Shown here: in pieces, positions 43,001 to 50,641 of the stretch | How the letters are laid out: each line of letters opens with the position of its first letter | How positions within the stretch are numbered: the stretch's first letter is position 1 | Assembly (NCBI GenBank): GCA_001247695.2 | Contig: LGRX02009947.1 | Span: forward strand, 23,236 to 87,235 | DNA length: 64,000 nt | From: Cymbomonas tetramitiformis | Lineage: Eukaryota; Chlorophyta; Pyramimonadophyceae; Pyramimonadales; Pyramimonadaceae | Reading direction: 5' to 3' | The notes under the pieces: generated by a model | The model's database searches: none | What the model was told of the DNA's origin: nothing | What the model saw: the letters and a program-made list of their open reading frames with translations, nothing else | Translations under genes and position numbers: made by a program

Positions 43001-46000
43001 GGTTCCAGCAGCTGGAGGCCATGGCCGACGAGGTGGTGATCTTGCCCCGGGGCAGGGACCTCTTTACTCCCAGCCGGCTAGGAGGGTCCGAGCTGCTCGG
43101 GGCCTCAGGTTGGGACGGCATCATGTTCCGCATCTCCGCCTCCCGGTGAGCCATTACCTGCAGGATGGGAGGCGGGCAGCCGGGCAGGCGCCACAGGCGG
43201 GGCTGGCGAGTGGCCTCAAGGTGAAGGTGTACTGGCCCCAGGATGATGCCTGGTACACCGGTACCGTGGGTGACACGGGGTCGGACGGCCTAACCCACAT
43301 TGCCTACGAGGATGGTGACAAGGAGGACCTGGACATGAGCAAGGAGAGGTATGAGGTGCTCCCGGCAGCGGTGCAGGAGGTGACTAGCTGGGATGCGGCG
43401 CTTCAGGAGCGCTGGAGAGGAGAGTTGGGGGACAGCTCCCTCACTGAGCTGGCAGTGCAGATGCAGGGGGCAGCATTGGGCGGCAAGACGGTGGGCAACT
43501 ACCGGCCGAAGGCTCGGGCCTTCATGGCGTTCTGTGAGGCGGAGGGCAGACAGTGGCTTCCGGCAACGGGGGCCACGGTGAGGCTGTACATTGCTCACAT
43601 GCTGGACAAGGGCACAGTGCAGGCGTCCAACATGCAGCCCTACCTATCCGCCATCAACAACTACCACGAGGACATGGGGTTCCCCGGGCCTGCCAGGGGC
43701 CGGGCGATCTCCAGAGCAGTGAAGGGCATGGCCCGCCTCCAGGTGCAGGCGGCTGAAGCCGCGGGTGAGGAGCAGACGGTGCGGACCTGGCTGCCTGCCA
43801 GGCATGTCTCGGCAGTGCACGCGCACGGGCTGGGGCTGGAGCCGGTGGGCCGGGCAGCTACGGAGCTGCTCAGGGCGTGCACCTACGTGGTGTTTGCCTT
43901 CGTCACCTTCGGCCGGCCGGAGACGGGCGTCTCCATGCGCAGGGAGCACATCAGCATCACAGGTGAGGACATCTCCGTGGTTCTCCACAAGGAGAAAGGC
44001 AGGGGGCACGTGCGCCTCAGGAGGAGGCTCACCATCCCCGCGGCGGGGGTGGCGGGGCTTGTGCGGCTCCTGCAGCACTGGCAACAGGTGCGGGATGCCT
44101 GTTGGGGGCATCGCCCGGTGACGGGCTCGGAGGTGCAGGGCAGCTACTGGAGGCTGCCGTGGGAGCAGGGAAAGCTCCAGTCGGCGCAAGCTAATGGCTG
44201 GGTGCAGTTGGCATTGGGGAAGCTTGGGTGTGTCCCTCCGGAAGGGGGACACTTCTCTGGCCACAGCACCCGCAAGGGGGCTTGTACCTGTGCCAGGGCT
44301 GTGGGCGCGGCGCTTGAGAAGTGCTGCTTCCTGGGCGGCTGGTCTCAGCTGTCCTCTGCCATCCACTCCTACATTGACCCGGCAGCTGTTCCCGACGAGC
44401 ACATGGAGAAGTACTTCGGGTGGACCACTCCGAGATGGCGACAGCAGCAGCAGCGGCAGCCTGGCACGGAGCAGTGTGCCTAATGATCTCTGTTACATGG
44501 CAATGAGATGTGAAGAGCAAAAGAAATGGTTAAATTGGAGCCTGCGGAATTTTAGAGGTTTCTGTGCCGGTAGATCGATCAGAGTTTCCTGAGCCGTTAG
44601 ATCAAAATCAGCAGCTGAGTTAGATCTAAAGGCTTTACACACGACAGTATTTAGGAGTTCCGCCCGTGGGAATCCGCAGCTCTGTTCTTTTGCCTTCCCT
44701 ACCCACCCAACCCAAAAGACTCTAAACATTTTGCCTTAGAAGCCGTGCATCAGCCTAAAAAGCATGTGAAGCTGTGAATCAGCCTAGAAAAGACATTCCA
44801 AAAAGAGATTTTCTCTCACACACTTAAAAGCATGTAAGAAGAAAGCTATTTTTAATGAAATGCTATGCAGTGTGCCTGTTGGCAATGAGATGTGAAGAGC
44901 AAAAGAAATTGTAGCAAATTGACGTGATGTTCGGGGTTCCCTTATCACAGAGCTAGAACGAGTTGGAAAAAATGGATTCGGCCCCACTTCTGTGCTGAGC
45001 CCTTAAACGAAGCAGCTGGTGGGCTTAGATATTTTTGGTAGCTTGCACGTCGTAAGTCTTGTATGGAAGTCCGGTGCGTAGTGCCCATGAGATTGTAGAA
45101 GGAGAATCACCTTCGTGGATGGGGACGGAAGGGCTGCTGGAAGGTGACAGTGGAGGATGCCTGACAATAGTGCCCGTCGGGTGTGTAGTGGTGAATTCTT
45201 GCGGTGCTCGTTTGGCAAGCATGAAGTACCTCGGACGTGAATACGGAATTCCAAACTGCAAGGTCATATGGGGAAATTTCTTCAGATCCCTATCGGTATG
45301 ATACCACTATTGAGTAATGTGTGAACTGCCTTTTGGGCAGCACGCAAAAGCAGCTACGCAAAAAGACTGCTGCAGTACAATCCCTGCAAGCACTGGGTAA
45401 GGAACTTTCCATGAGGACAGTTTGTGGCCACAGGGATGACATAATATGGCGGTTGAAGGTCACACCTTGAGAAAGCTCAATGTTTATAAGCACACAAAAA
45501 GGTCGCGCTCATAACTCTCAAATGTTCAAAGGCAATCCAAAAGCTAGCCAAGCTGGTTGTTCGAGATGACTTGACACCATCAGCAGGCACGCTACGGGGT
45601 CACAGAGCCTTGTGCGAGAGCAGGGAGGTCATCAGGATGGGTTGGGGGTAAGCTTATTAAAGGAGAGAGTAAACTTTGCAGTACAGAATGAAGAGGAACA
45701 CCTGTGAAGGTGTCAGGATATACTCCTGCGGTCGAAGTTAACAGCGCGCACAATTAGAAGTTGAAGAAGGTGAGATCTCTGTTCAAGGCAGAGCGTTATG
45801 CGTCCGAACACGAAATTCACTATGATAAGGACCGCTTTTAGAATGACTTTCGGATATGTGCCTTTAGGTGGCGAAGGGGCGCTGACGATTGAGGGAGGGA
45901 AGCTTTCGAAAAGAGAAGGAAACAGTGCGACTTGTCATCACAACAAGGTGTGAGATTACAAGCCTTCCTTCTATGGCTCGGGAGATGAGATGCCTTTTCA

Positions 46001-47312
46001 AGCCTCAACATATTTTGGTTATGTGGCGGGGAAGCACTTGGTAGTTGTAGCCAGAATTCTCGAGAGTGGAGACCAGCACATTCCGTGTGTTCGAAGTCTC
46101 AAATCCAACCACGTTCTCAAGAAAGAAATATGTCGGAGGAACCTGTGCAGTGCGAGATACAATGCGGGCGACGAGCGCTACGTTGCGTAAGCTAACAACA
46201 AAGTGGCCGATAGCTTCTTGGTGATGGGGAATTATTCCCACAACTTCTCGGGGATCGACAAACATCCTCCCTAGTCGAAAGCGACGAGCGGTCACAGGCG
46301 TCTTATCTGAAGGAAGCGCAAACCTGAGCGCTCGACAAAAAGAAGCCAACGTGAAGTGTATTCTTCGGTTCGGATAAAGTATATGTGAGCAAAAAGCACC
46401 CGGCGATCTCGAGTAGCTGTAGTATTCGATGGCTGGCATGCCACCAGCTACCCCGAGTATGCAGCAAGCGAATCTCATGAGCTCTTGATAAACCGCACAG
46501 CAACACAATGCTTTGAGGAAGATGGGAATAGCAAGTATGGCCATCCCTCTCCGGCTCACCTTGAGTGATGGTAGCAGACTTAACAAGTGAATGAAACTCG
46601 ATGACCGCGCATCCTCTTCGTGTTTCATATTCCCGTTACGTGTGTACGGCTGTCAGAACAAAACGCCTTTTCTGAGACATGATAAGAAATCCCGTGGTAA
46701 GCTGCTTCATTCGTCGGCTTATACAACGAAGCAGTTATCTACTCCGGGTTTTGGAGGGAGGCGTGCGGAATCGAGCCAGAGCACCTGACAGGGAGGTGAG
46801 AGCAACCATAAGTTCGCGTTGTACTTGTCCAGCCTGGCACATTTCATGGCGCCTGGACAGGGATTCGTGAAACGCGTCCAAGTAAGGAGATGCTCACAGA
46901 AGGAAATTGAAAGCTGTGATCAATGGGATTTGAACGTTCCACAGAAGCTCCTCAAGGAGGTGTTGAGGCAGAACAGCCGAAATTTGAGGCCCAAAAACCA
47001 CAACAGCTTTCAAAAGTGTTACACTCACCCAGGTTTTCTTGAACTGGCTTGTCCCCGAAGTTGTGTGTGTACACCTGCTCAAGCACCGAACGAAAATTCT
47101 ATTAGACTTAGCTCATTTTCGGAACTCCAAGGAAAGACCACGTTCTTGCATACGTTATTCGCCACTTCATTTATGTCAAAAGAGTTGAGCACAGTACTGT
47201 TCTGACAGACGCTTTGTAAAGCATAACGCATTGCTCCAATTCCGCTATAGAACTCGAGCGCACGAATGGGCTCCTGGGGGGCCCAAGCTATATCTTTAAC
47301 ACAATCCGCCAT
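34027..47312 (-). CDS. TRDMT1: DNMT2/TRDMT1 tRNA (cytosine-38-C5) methyltransferase, 13 exons
   Basis: Exons (minus strand, 5' to 3'): 47154-47312, 47029-47074, 46785-46852, 46560-46649, 46038-46142, 45702-45725, 45049-45255, 39129-39263, 37303-37374, 34602-34662, 34482-34541, 34290-34358, 34027-34129. Together they encode about 398 residues, the usual DNMT2 length. Motifs: I RALEFYSGIGAMRYAL (exon 1); VYTHNFGD (exon 2); IV with catalytic Cys WLLSPPCQ (exon 3) then PYTRNGN (exon 4); VI FFLENVVGFETSNTR (exon 5); EYILTPSQ (24-bp exon 6); VIII FGIPYSRPRYFML (exon 7); VGDFLEDDD (exon 8); RRSNCFTKNYFKFVK (exon 9); LRYFTER (exon 11); EVANIHQLPSHFEFP (exon 12); X YALLGNSVSV (exon 13). All junctions are GT-AG with matching phase except the 5' edge of exon 10, which is unresolved. 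An upstream in-frame ATG exists at 47384. The family methylates C38 of tRNA-Asp. Confidence 0.93.
34804..34962. repeat. 37-bp minisatellite in DNMT2 intron 9
   Basis: GGTCTCTCAAGAGAGGGCGC recurs at 34808, 34845, 34882 and 34934, with one internal 15-bp duplication. Units contain the small inverted repeat CTCTC-AA-GAGAG. Confidence 0.9.
35460..36755. repeat. 24-bp minisatellite, about 50 units, in DNMT2 intron 9
   Basis: Degenerate units of the form ATCGATGCCGTTATGCCTCC with higher-order rearrangement. Because 24 is a multiple of 3 the array stays open in several frames on both strands (PAIDAVMP, GIDGRRHN and so on). Those long frames are by-products and not genes, since the array lies between DNMT2 exons 9 and 10. 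Confidence 0.93.
37382..37752. repeat. 29-bp minisatellite in DNMT2 intron 8
   Basis: Units of the form GTGCACCCTCCTCAGTGATC plus CATTGGTCG, about a dozen copies with variants and deletions. The array starts 8 bases upstream (gene sense) of exon 9. Confidence 0.9.
38018..38095. repeat. 28-bp repeat, three copies, DNMT2 intron 8
   Basis: CACTGCAGGGTCGCGATTGG followed by AACTGGGG, three near-perfect copies. Confidence 0.9.
38500..39070. repeat. 26-bp minisatellite in DNMT2 intron 8
   Basis: Units GCGAGTGCACCATGACATCC plus GCCCTC in two blocks (about 38500-38815 and 38935-39070), separated by diverged sequence. More than fifteen units. It ends some 60 bases from exon 8. Confidence 0.92.
39888..40058 (+). 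repeat. Split direct repeat A1
   Basis: 171 bp from TGGTTAAATTGGAGCC to TTTTGCCTTC. It is nearly identical to 44527-44697 (for example ACACAACAG versus ACACGACAG). Confidence 0.93.
40181..41089 (+). CDS. DIRS-like element ORF1, gag-like
   Basis: 302 residues from ATG 40181 (MNDQEGEQSASENN). Residues 25-75 are predicted coiled coil (EVLLEQQGEMMKLMMKQMET). The middle is a helical capsid-like region. The last 40 residues are Gly/Lys/Arg-rich (GKGKGAGKGEGGRGSGKGGK) and would bind nucleic acid in place of a zinc knuckle. It precedes the RT frame as expected for gag of DIRS-type elements; there is no sequence family I can name. Confidence 0.75.
   Translation: MNDQEGEQSASENNAGAAGQPAAKSGMEVLLEQQGEMMKLMMKQMETLAARVEVAEEAAAKAASQDGGSAQSGDAELEALKKLPYVPHVEGNPFPARPATLETDMPQMYDLYNDKTYDALSKRTNSSMRYEQLVLAPALSYMHDAIAFSEVTLDWCQDEKDPPTVEELSERVFAAHNTFKGVFSLLSNRYTMLQLRASMESDATSHGGAEALRAKLAFIEEKVYAGSDGLVSDSVLTKWLKEFDTTKAKAVMNTHAKASAKVSTFRDRQAGKGKGAGKGEGGRGSGKGGKGSGLGRGAQAQT
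41167..43149 (+). CDS. DIRS-like RT, RNase H and Dam-like methyltransferase
   Basis: 660 residues. RT: RLFLVPKPGTNKWRLVMDFR (about 80), FDLQDGYHVVGIDP (first catalytic Asp), LPFGWNDSPRIF and the catalytic VLPYMDDFLLLL (about 232). RNase H: KVHTDASLFAWGG (about 398), HLELEAVY and LYCDNQAVVAML. The C-terminal domain starts TVDRFASELSAQLPRYY, then NWVNPPWSLLDEV (about 580) and VVAPYWPGQMWFQQL, the N6-adenine (Dam-like) methyltransferase domain characteristic of DIRS/Pat elements. The first ATG is at 41167, but the RT homology starts some 25 residues later. A stop at 43147 is followed by the recombinase in another frame. Confidence 0.9.
   Translation: MRSRRGAWRAAGANSEVMEWITKGAKMRWVDKAPKPFDHGVSLADATPQQLEWMSAETERCLKTGAWVRARRRRHVSRLFLVPKPGTNKWRLVMDFRWLNAHCVKSRCKMETLKKLRRLAKPNDWCISFDLQDGYHVVGIDPAFQEYMQFDVRGELFQCGALPFGWNDSPRIFVKVMKVLVECLRSPRSAEDRREVRKLQSGSKVRRRWAVRRRAGGCGREEHQQGARVLPYMDDFLLLLSSRIEALRARELTSRVLVRLGLSRNEKKGQWEPTQLVEHLGLEVDLKAGQFRVTPARLQKIHLQSKALLSEASRQRRWLPARKLAAFTGLCQSVYLAVPSARLYLRELHFVLSTRRGWGAKVKLTRQAWSDIQWCLRLPAQSRWNGRKIWRSPTRAKVHTDASLFAWGGVLNLKHAARGFWSDELRHLHITHLELEAVYKTVQSFLRELTGKVVRLYCDNQAVVAMLSHFTSRNPELMRRMRRLWILLDLNDIELQARYIRSEANEWADRLSRDRDLDDWRLNRRWFQWAEREWHQHTVDRFASELSAQLPRYYAQWHDPGCEGVDSLAFSWLGEVNWVNPPWSLLDEVAHKLREEKCAATVVAPYWPGQMWFQQLEAMADEVVILPRGRDLFTPSRLGGSELLGASGWDGIMFRISASR
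43152..44483 (+). CDS. Tudor-like domain fused to tyrosine recombinase
   Basis: About 443 codons open without a nearby ATG (VSHYLQDGRR), so translation may depend on a -1 shift from the RT frame or another start. Residues about 22-75 (GLKVKVYWPQDDAWYTGTV, then YEDGDKEDLDMSKERYEVL) look like a Tudor/Agenet-type barrel. The recombinase follows: an N-terminal SAM-like domain (GKTVGNYRPKARAFMAFCEA, YIAHMLDKGTVQASNMQPYL), then the catalytic set R (FGRPETGVSM), HSTRKG (H-x-x-R), LGGWSQ (W) and SAIHSYIDP (nucleophile Tyr). All key residues are present. The barrel may read chromatin marks or assist DNA binding; that is inference. Confidence 0.85.
   Translation, partial: HYLQDGRRAAGQAPQAGLASGLKVKVYWPQDDAWYTGTVGDTGSDGLTHIAYEDGDKEDLDMSKERYEVLPAAVQEVTSWDAALQERWRGELGDSSLTELAVQMQGAALGGKTVGNYRPKARAFMAFCEAEGRQWLPATGATVRLYIAHMLDKGTVQASNMQPYLSAINNYHEDMGFPGPARGRAISRAVKGMARLQVQAAEAAGEEQTVRTWLPARHVSAVHAHGLGLEPVGRAATELLRACTYVVFAFVTFGRPETGVSMRREHISITGEDISVVLHKEKGRGHVRLRRRLTIPAAGVAGLVRLLQHWQQVRDACWGHRPVTGSEVQGSYWRLPWEQGKLQSAQANGWVQLALGKLGCVPPEGGHFSGHSTRKGACTCARAVGAALEKCCFLGGWSQLSSAIHSYIDPAAVPDEHMEKYFGWTTPRWRQQQQRQPGTEQCA
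44498..44697 (+). repeat. Joined repeats B1 and A2
   Basis: B1 (TGGCAATGAGATGTGAAGAG and 10 more bases, 44498-44527) is fused to A2 (44527-44697). This junction recreates the closed-circle joint of the Pat-type replication intermediate. Confidence 0.85.
44880..44909 (+). repeat. Split direct repeat B2, right end of element
   Basis: 30 bp identical to B1, ending AAAAGAAAT; a second shared block GCAGTGTGCCT lies just upstream (44867-44877 versus 44471-44481). Confidence 0.85.
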
Positions 47313-48174
47313 TTCGCTACGCAAGTGACGTTCCTTGCCAGACAAAGTATATGTATGTATGGAAGTATCGGGCAACGGTACCAAGAAACCCGTTCTATGA
47401 GATGCTCAAATACACTACGTGGATAGCGGCATGATGAATAGCAGAATGTGTCGATTTTGGCCCTCATCCTCAAGTAAGACACGCGACGGTAGCCGTGTCA
47501 CGGTAGCGATACATATACTGTATCGCATATCACTCGACCGATGCAAGGGATAAACTAGTTTATACCCCTATCGCTATGTTTATACCCCTTCGCTTGCACT
47601 GATGTTCATGTTGAAAGTGCTCCGATCGTGAAGGTTACATAACCCTACTATAACCTGACTATCTTCGCCCTTCCGCTTCCGGATCGCCCTTCGCTTGCCC
47701 TTTTCTTTATGAACCTGCGATGGGCAAATTCCCACCTAGCGAAGTTCAAGTTGACTACGAATTATCTCGTCTCGGTCTGTTCATCTGTAGAAGGGCGCTT
47801 GATATCAAATCATGAAATCGGTGCCCAGAACGAACTGACCGCACTGTTTTACCTGTCACGGGATGCATTCGAGCCTTTACGTAAGTCGAAATGCCGACTT
47901 CTTCAACGGGGAGTGCAAATAAGTCAGGTCAATACCCGCGTGCATAGGTTGATATTGCTTATTAGCTCAACCTGGGCTAGCTCCGTTGTTCTGTTTGAGC
48001 TACGAACTAATATCTTAACTAGGATATCTTGACTGCACGATAGACGCCAACTATTGAATGTCCTTCTCTGCAGTTGAGCAGAGGCGGCATGGCGGATCGC
48101 AGAAACTGCAGCTTACTCGCGCCTCATGGATATAAGTACGGCTAAACCCTAAGGGGTGCTACATACAGAGCTAT
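47313..48174. other. Divergent intergenic region, DNMT2 and membrane protein
   Basis: 861 bp between a minus-strand and a plus-strand start, so it probably holds both promoters. GGATAAACTAGTTTATACCCCTA at about 47549 contains a palindromic TAAACTAGTTTA core. No gene is recognised. Confidence 0.4.
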
Positions 48175-50148
48175 ATGCAAGAGAGGAGCACCTTATGCGA
48201 CCCTCTTCATGAAGGGTATTATTTTTCTCGTACCAAGGCCAGCTACCCGGGCAGCCTAGGCCGCGTACCTGAACTTTACCGAAGACTCTCGTACAACTGC
48301 TGGTATAACTGCTGGTGGCTCTATGGCTTGGCCCTTGCTCCTGTTGGCTGTGCCTTCGGGTACGTCGTGGTGGTGGAGGCAAGCAACCGTTCCATGGATT
48401 TTCGTCTCAAGATTTTGCTCGCGCTCGGTGTGCCTATGTATTGCTTTTGGCTCATAGGCTGGTATGTGTTGCTTCGCGATAACGACAGTCCCGATTACGG
48501 CCGGGGAGCTCAGCAACACACACCAAGGCTGCCCCCTGGCAGGCTACTCGACTTGATCTCAATCCTTTCGACCGCGGCCTCCTTTACCTCGCCCAGCTTT
48601 CAGGAAGGGGTGACGTGGCTGGACACCGAGGACTCCCCAGAAACCGTGGGTGCTTTCTGGTGGGGTGTGGGCAACAATTTGCCGTTGTTCTTCCGAGGGC
48701 TCTTGTTCGAGTTCACAAAAGAGAGCTTTCGGTACACGTGTCCGGCGATGCTGGCACTCCTTGTGCTCGGCGGGTGTTACGTGCTGAACCCGTCCTTGGA
48801 CTCGGTGACGAAATACACTGTCATCCAGCTCCTAACAGATATGCTCTCGGTGCCGTTTCTCAACAAGATGTTCAAGGCCACGAGCTGCACCTATGTCGAT
48901 GGCACCGGGCACCTCGATGCAGCACCGAGCATAATCTGCTGGACCCCCCTCCACCTATGGTACTTTGTTCCATGCATAATATTCTTGATCCCGTACTACT
49001 TTTGCACCATCCTCGGGTGGACCTACATGCAGGCGAGTCAGACGATCATCTTCGTGGACCCCGTGTTCTTTGCCTGCAAAGCACAGCTGAAGGCTTTCGT
49101 GGCGCTGCTCGCTGCAAATTTCGGCCAGTCGCGCCCTTTGGTGTTGCTCCCACCACTGTTCGTGGCAAACGCGTTCCTCACGGCGGTGAGCTATGTCCGC
49201 AATCCGTACAATGTGGAGCTGCTTAGCAAGGTGGAATATGGAGGCCTATTGGTCGCCACGTGGTCCGTGCTTGTTGCACTTCTCGGGTACCTCGGCCTCG
49301 GCATACCCTCGAGCACCCGCCTGGGGGTGCTGGTCATCGGAATGTTCCTCATATGTCTTCATGGCATTGTCAACCTCCTCAGGAGTGGACGCGCCAACTC
49401 CAATCAACCTGGAGCCGGTCCTGGGCACAGGTCCCGCCGCTCACCATCCCCTGTCAGAGGCCGTTCCACCCTTCCCCGCCGCTCGCTGTCTCCTGGCGCG
49501 TCAGCCATATCAGACAGTTTCCGGTGGTCGCCCACCATGGACCCTGGAGCCGGTCCTGGGCACAGGACCCGCCGCTCACCATCCCCTGTCAGAGGCCGTT
49601 CCAACCTTCCCCGCCGCTCGCTGTCTCCTGGCGCGTCAGCCATATCAGACAGTTTCCGGTGGTCGCCCACCATGGACCTTTCCCGCCGCTCACCATCCCC
49701 TGTCAGAGGCCGTTCCAACCTTCCCCGCCGCTCGCTGTCTCCTGGCGCGTCAGCCATATCAGACAGTTTCCGGTCGCTATCCCCTTCCACCTCACTTTCT
49801 CATGATTGCCGAACACCATTTTGTAGCATCAGCCAATGGTGGCGTTGGTTATTGGAGAGTCTAACATTCTGCTGGGGCTGCTTCCGCGAAATCATAAAAA
49901 GCGTATCCCCTCCTTCCAGAGCACCCCACTCACCGGAGAAAGACGGACTGCCGCATGTAAAGTGCTTCGAGAACCCGCTGTATCACGCAGTGCTGGCACA
50001 GGCTGCGCACTGTTGGCCTCAGCGGGAACGGTTATCATGGAATCGGGATGCCGAGGTACCCTGCTTTGCCCTGATGAAGTGCCTGCATCGCTTGCATCGC
50101 CTGCACGCTCACCTTCCCCCCTCCTCTAAATGCTTCTTGAACATCTGA
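48175..50148 (+). CDS. Multi-pass membrane protein with Arg/Ser-rich repeat tail
   Basis: 657 residues from ATG 48175. About eight hydrophobic segments: WWLYGLALAPVGCAFGYVVV, ILLALGVPMYCFWLIGWYVL, AMLALLVLGGCYVL, LWYFVPCIIFLIPYYFCTIL, VLLPPLFVANAFLTAV, GGLLVATWSVLVALLGYLGL, LGVLVIGMFLICLHGIV and others. A loop contains a Cys-rich CTYVDGTGHLDAAPSIICW. This layout (C-T-Y ... C-W between membrane segments) resembles the membrane part of large algal and protist TmcB-like proteins, but I do not assign a function. The cytosolic tail carries two and a half copies of a repeat RRSPSPVRGRS-x-LPRRSLSP (49408-49790), rich in SP sites. The C-terminal 100 residues after the repeats may be partly intronic. 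Confidence 0.65.
   Translation: MQERSTLCDPLHEGYYFSRTKASYPGSLGRVPELYRRLSYNCWYNCWWLYGLALAPVGCAFGYVVVVEASNRSMDFRLKILLALGVPMYCFWLIGWYVLLRDNDSPDYGRGAQQHTPRLPPGRLLDLISILSTAASFTSPSFQEGVTWLDTEDSPETVGAFWWGVGNNLPLFFRGLLFEFTKESFRYTCPAMLALLVLGGCYVLNPSLDSVTKYTVIQLLTDMLSVPFLNKMFKATSCTYVDGTGHLDAAPSIICWTPLHLWYFVPCIIFLIPYYFCTILGWTYMQASQTIIFVDPVFFACKAQLKAFVALLAANFGQSRPLVLLPPLFVANAFLTAVSYVRNPYNVELLSKVEYGGLLVATWSVLVALLGYLGLGIPSSTRLGVLVIGMFLICLHGIVNLLRSGRANSNQPGAGPGHRSRRSPSPVRGRSTLPRRSLSPGASAISDSFRWSPTMDPGAGPGHRTRRSPSPVRGRSNLPRRSLSPGASAISDSFRWSPTMDLSRRSPSPVRGRSNLPRRSLSPGASAISDSFRSLSPSTSLSHDCRTPFCSISQWWRWLLESLTFCWGCFREIIKSVSPPSRAPHSPEKDGLPHVKCFENPLYHAVLAQAAHCWPQRERLSWNRDAEVPCFALMKCLHRLHRLHAHLPPSSKCFLNI
49408..49790 (+). 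repeat. Coding tandem repeat, 45 then 38 codons
   Basis: CCTGGAGCCGGTCCTGGGCA at 49408 and 49543 (135 bp), and CGCCGCTCACCATCCCCTGT at about 49570 and 49684 (114 bp). Unit lengths are multiples of 3 and copies are almost identical, so the frame is kept. Confidence 0.9.
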
Positions 50149-50641
50149 GCTGCTGCTCCGTTCCTGCCCTGAAACCTTCCTTCTCCACCCCTGTGCGCAC
50201 TTTTGCGCACTGCACAGCAGCTGATTGGCTGGCAGTTGTATCACGATGATGAGCAGCCTGGAGCGCCATTGCGCCGTCTTTACCACTTCCATACTTTTGA
50301 CTGAAGCTGCGCTGGGTCTGGATTCGACCTCGGCCCTCAACGTTTCAGGGCCGGCTCATGCAGTGAGGCTGGCGTCCGGTGAGTGCTCGTTCGGTTTTGT
50401 TCATGGTGAAACGAGCATTTGCAGCGGGACGCTCGTGAAATTCAAGCTAAGGCTGAGAGCACGCAGATGGACCCTCGTGCGCTATGATTGCATCAATGGC
50501 ACTGTTTTCCTGTGGTGGTCATCTTGCGGCCTGGAAGCTCAGGGATGCGCAGCGGCTGTTTTCCTGTGGTGGTCATCTTGCGGCCTGAGGCGCCTTTGAT
50601 CATTTCTTTCACCGTTTGCTGGGTGAAGATCGTGTGATCTG
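50149..50641. other. Possible first exon region of the LRR gene
   Basis: A frame from ATG 50246 (MMSSLERHCAVFTTSILL) reaches a good donor (GTCCG then GTGAGTGC, about 50380) in phase 1 and could be a leader exon. The link to the next exon could not be fixed. A 54-bp direct repeat with CTGTTTTCCTGTGGTGGTCA lies at 50502 and 50556. Confidence 0.3.

Larger units (their letters stand above)
39888..44909 (+). mobile_element. DIRS/Pat-like tyrosine-recombinase retrotransposon in DNMT2 intron 7
   Basis: About 5.0 kb with split direct repeats of the Pat type: A1 39888-40058, then ORFs, then B1 (44498-44527) directly joined to A2 (44527-44697), and B2 (44880-44909). It encodes gag, RT-RNase H-methyltransferase and a tyrosine recombinase. 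No target duplication is evident, as expected for recombinase-mediated integration. It lies antisense to DNMT2, between exons 7 and 8. All three coding parts are intact, and A1 and A2 differ by about one base, which suggests recent arrival. Confidence 0.9.

Noticed and set aside
40977..43149. A 1,168-codon frame (40977-44483) overlapping the whole RT gene in another frame
   Set aside because: GC-rich sequence keeps the second frame open. Over the RT region it is low-complexity Arg/Gly/Ala; only the part after about 43152 (recombinase) has domains.
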